Position numbers and translations under genes: made by a program. A DNA stretch of 64,000 nt from Candidatus Endomicrobiellum porotermitis (GTDB taxonomy: Bacteria > Elusimicrobiota > Endomicrobiia > Endomicrobiales > Endomicrobiaceae), in assembly GCA_031289055.1 (NCBI GenBank), contig JAITQE010000016.1, positions 1-64,000 of the forward strand. The letters run 5' to 3'. Positions within the stretch are counted from its first letter, which is position 1. Each line of letters begins with the position of its first letter. Positions 63,933-64,000 of the stretch are shown here, piece after piece. The notes below the pieces were generated by a model. The model was given only the letters and a program-made list of their open reading frames with translations, was not told the DNA's origin and searched no databases.

Positions 63933-64000
63933 TCAACTTTCTTTATTTATGTTTGCAAAAACAGTCACGCCAGAGACAACTTTATATCCCTGTTTTACTT
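63933..64000 (-). CDS. psd: C-terminus of a probable phosphatidylserine decarboxylase (Psd), cut by window edge
   Basis: Only 21 codons are visible, ending VKQGYKVVSGVTVFANINK and two more residues before TGA. The pattern V..G..V..G.TV.A is the biotinyl-like end of Psd proenzymes, and psd-pssA is a common gene order. The rest lies outside the window. Confidence 0.5.
   Translation of the reverse strand, partial: VKQGYKVVSGVTVFANINKES

Overview
The window reads as chromosome of an AT-rich, anaerobic, Gram-negative bacterium with a shrinking genome. The best guess is an Endomicrobium-like member of the Elusimicrobiota, possibly a termite-gut flagellate endosymbiont. That guess rests on gene content and style recalled from general knowledge: a trimeric [FeFe] hydrogenase, ThyX, TolC/RND export, split GlyQ/GlyS, dense operons and many decaying genes. 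No database search was done. About 45 confident protein genes are present, most on the minus strand, with ten tRNA genes and one tmRNA. No rRNA and no CRISPR array were seen.

Layout. 1-1066 is the start of an unusually GC-rich secreted-protein gene that runs off the left edge. 1306-6142 holds an RND pump and a TolC-like channel with no adaptor gene beside them. 6179-12137 is a housekeeping run: RlmD-like methyltransferase, YajQ, a tiny membrane protein, cysteine desulfurase, MltG, a NYN/YacP nuclease and RuvX. 12148-16485 is a hydABC-type electron-bifurcating hydrogenase operon. 16551-23540 holds an antiporter, ThyX, PurA, tRNA-Glu and tRNA-Lys, and glycyl-tRNA synthetase. 23636-29126 has dCMP deaminase, a HAD phosphatase, an alpha-glucan phosphorylase remnant, PanD, MscS, a DksA-like protein, a PLP decarboxylase and four tRNAs. 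29279-30766 is a plus-strand run of YbgC, TadA, tmRNA and tRNA-Gln.

30770-33199 is mostly decayed DNA around one DapB-fold dehydrogenase gene. 33200-40246 is plus strand: HU, an aminotransferase, homoserine dehydrogenase, BioB and a 984-residue endonuclease-Q-like/UvrD-helicase fusion. 40238-42390 is a graveyard holding an autotransporter remnant, a decayed IS481-like element with a perfect 60-bp palindrome, and a radical SAM remnant. 42522-46266 holds tRNA-Pro, a MerR/IHF pair, GpsA, PlsY and Der. 46330-48540 holds a second decayed IS481-like copy, an ImmA/IrrE-type protease gene paired with a two-helix membrane protein, and palindromic repeats. 48758-53609 holds tRNA-Gly, tRNA-Leu, SecG, Pgk, Gap, Nth and a lipoprotein. 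54343-60899 is the RecO, two CorC/CNNM paralogs, YbeY, 7TM-HD and AspS cluster. 61014-64000 has a Nudix hydrolase, a broken GTP-type PEP carboxykinase, Ndk, PssA and the tail of a probable Psd gene.

Taken together the cell looks fermentative: hydrogenase, lower glycolysis (Gap, Pgk) and amino-acid metabolism (aminotransferase, Hom, decarboxylase), with no respiratory genes here. Remnants of PEP carboxykinase and glucan phosphorylase suggest recent loss of gluconeogenic and storage-glucan steps. The most unusual intact items are the EndoQ-UvrD fusion, the long non-canonical tmRNA tag and the ImmA/membrane-protein pair.
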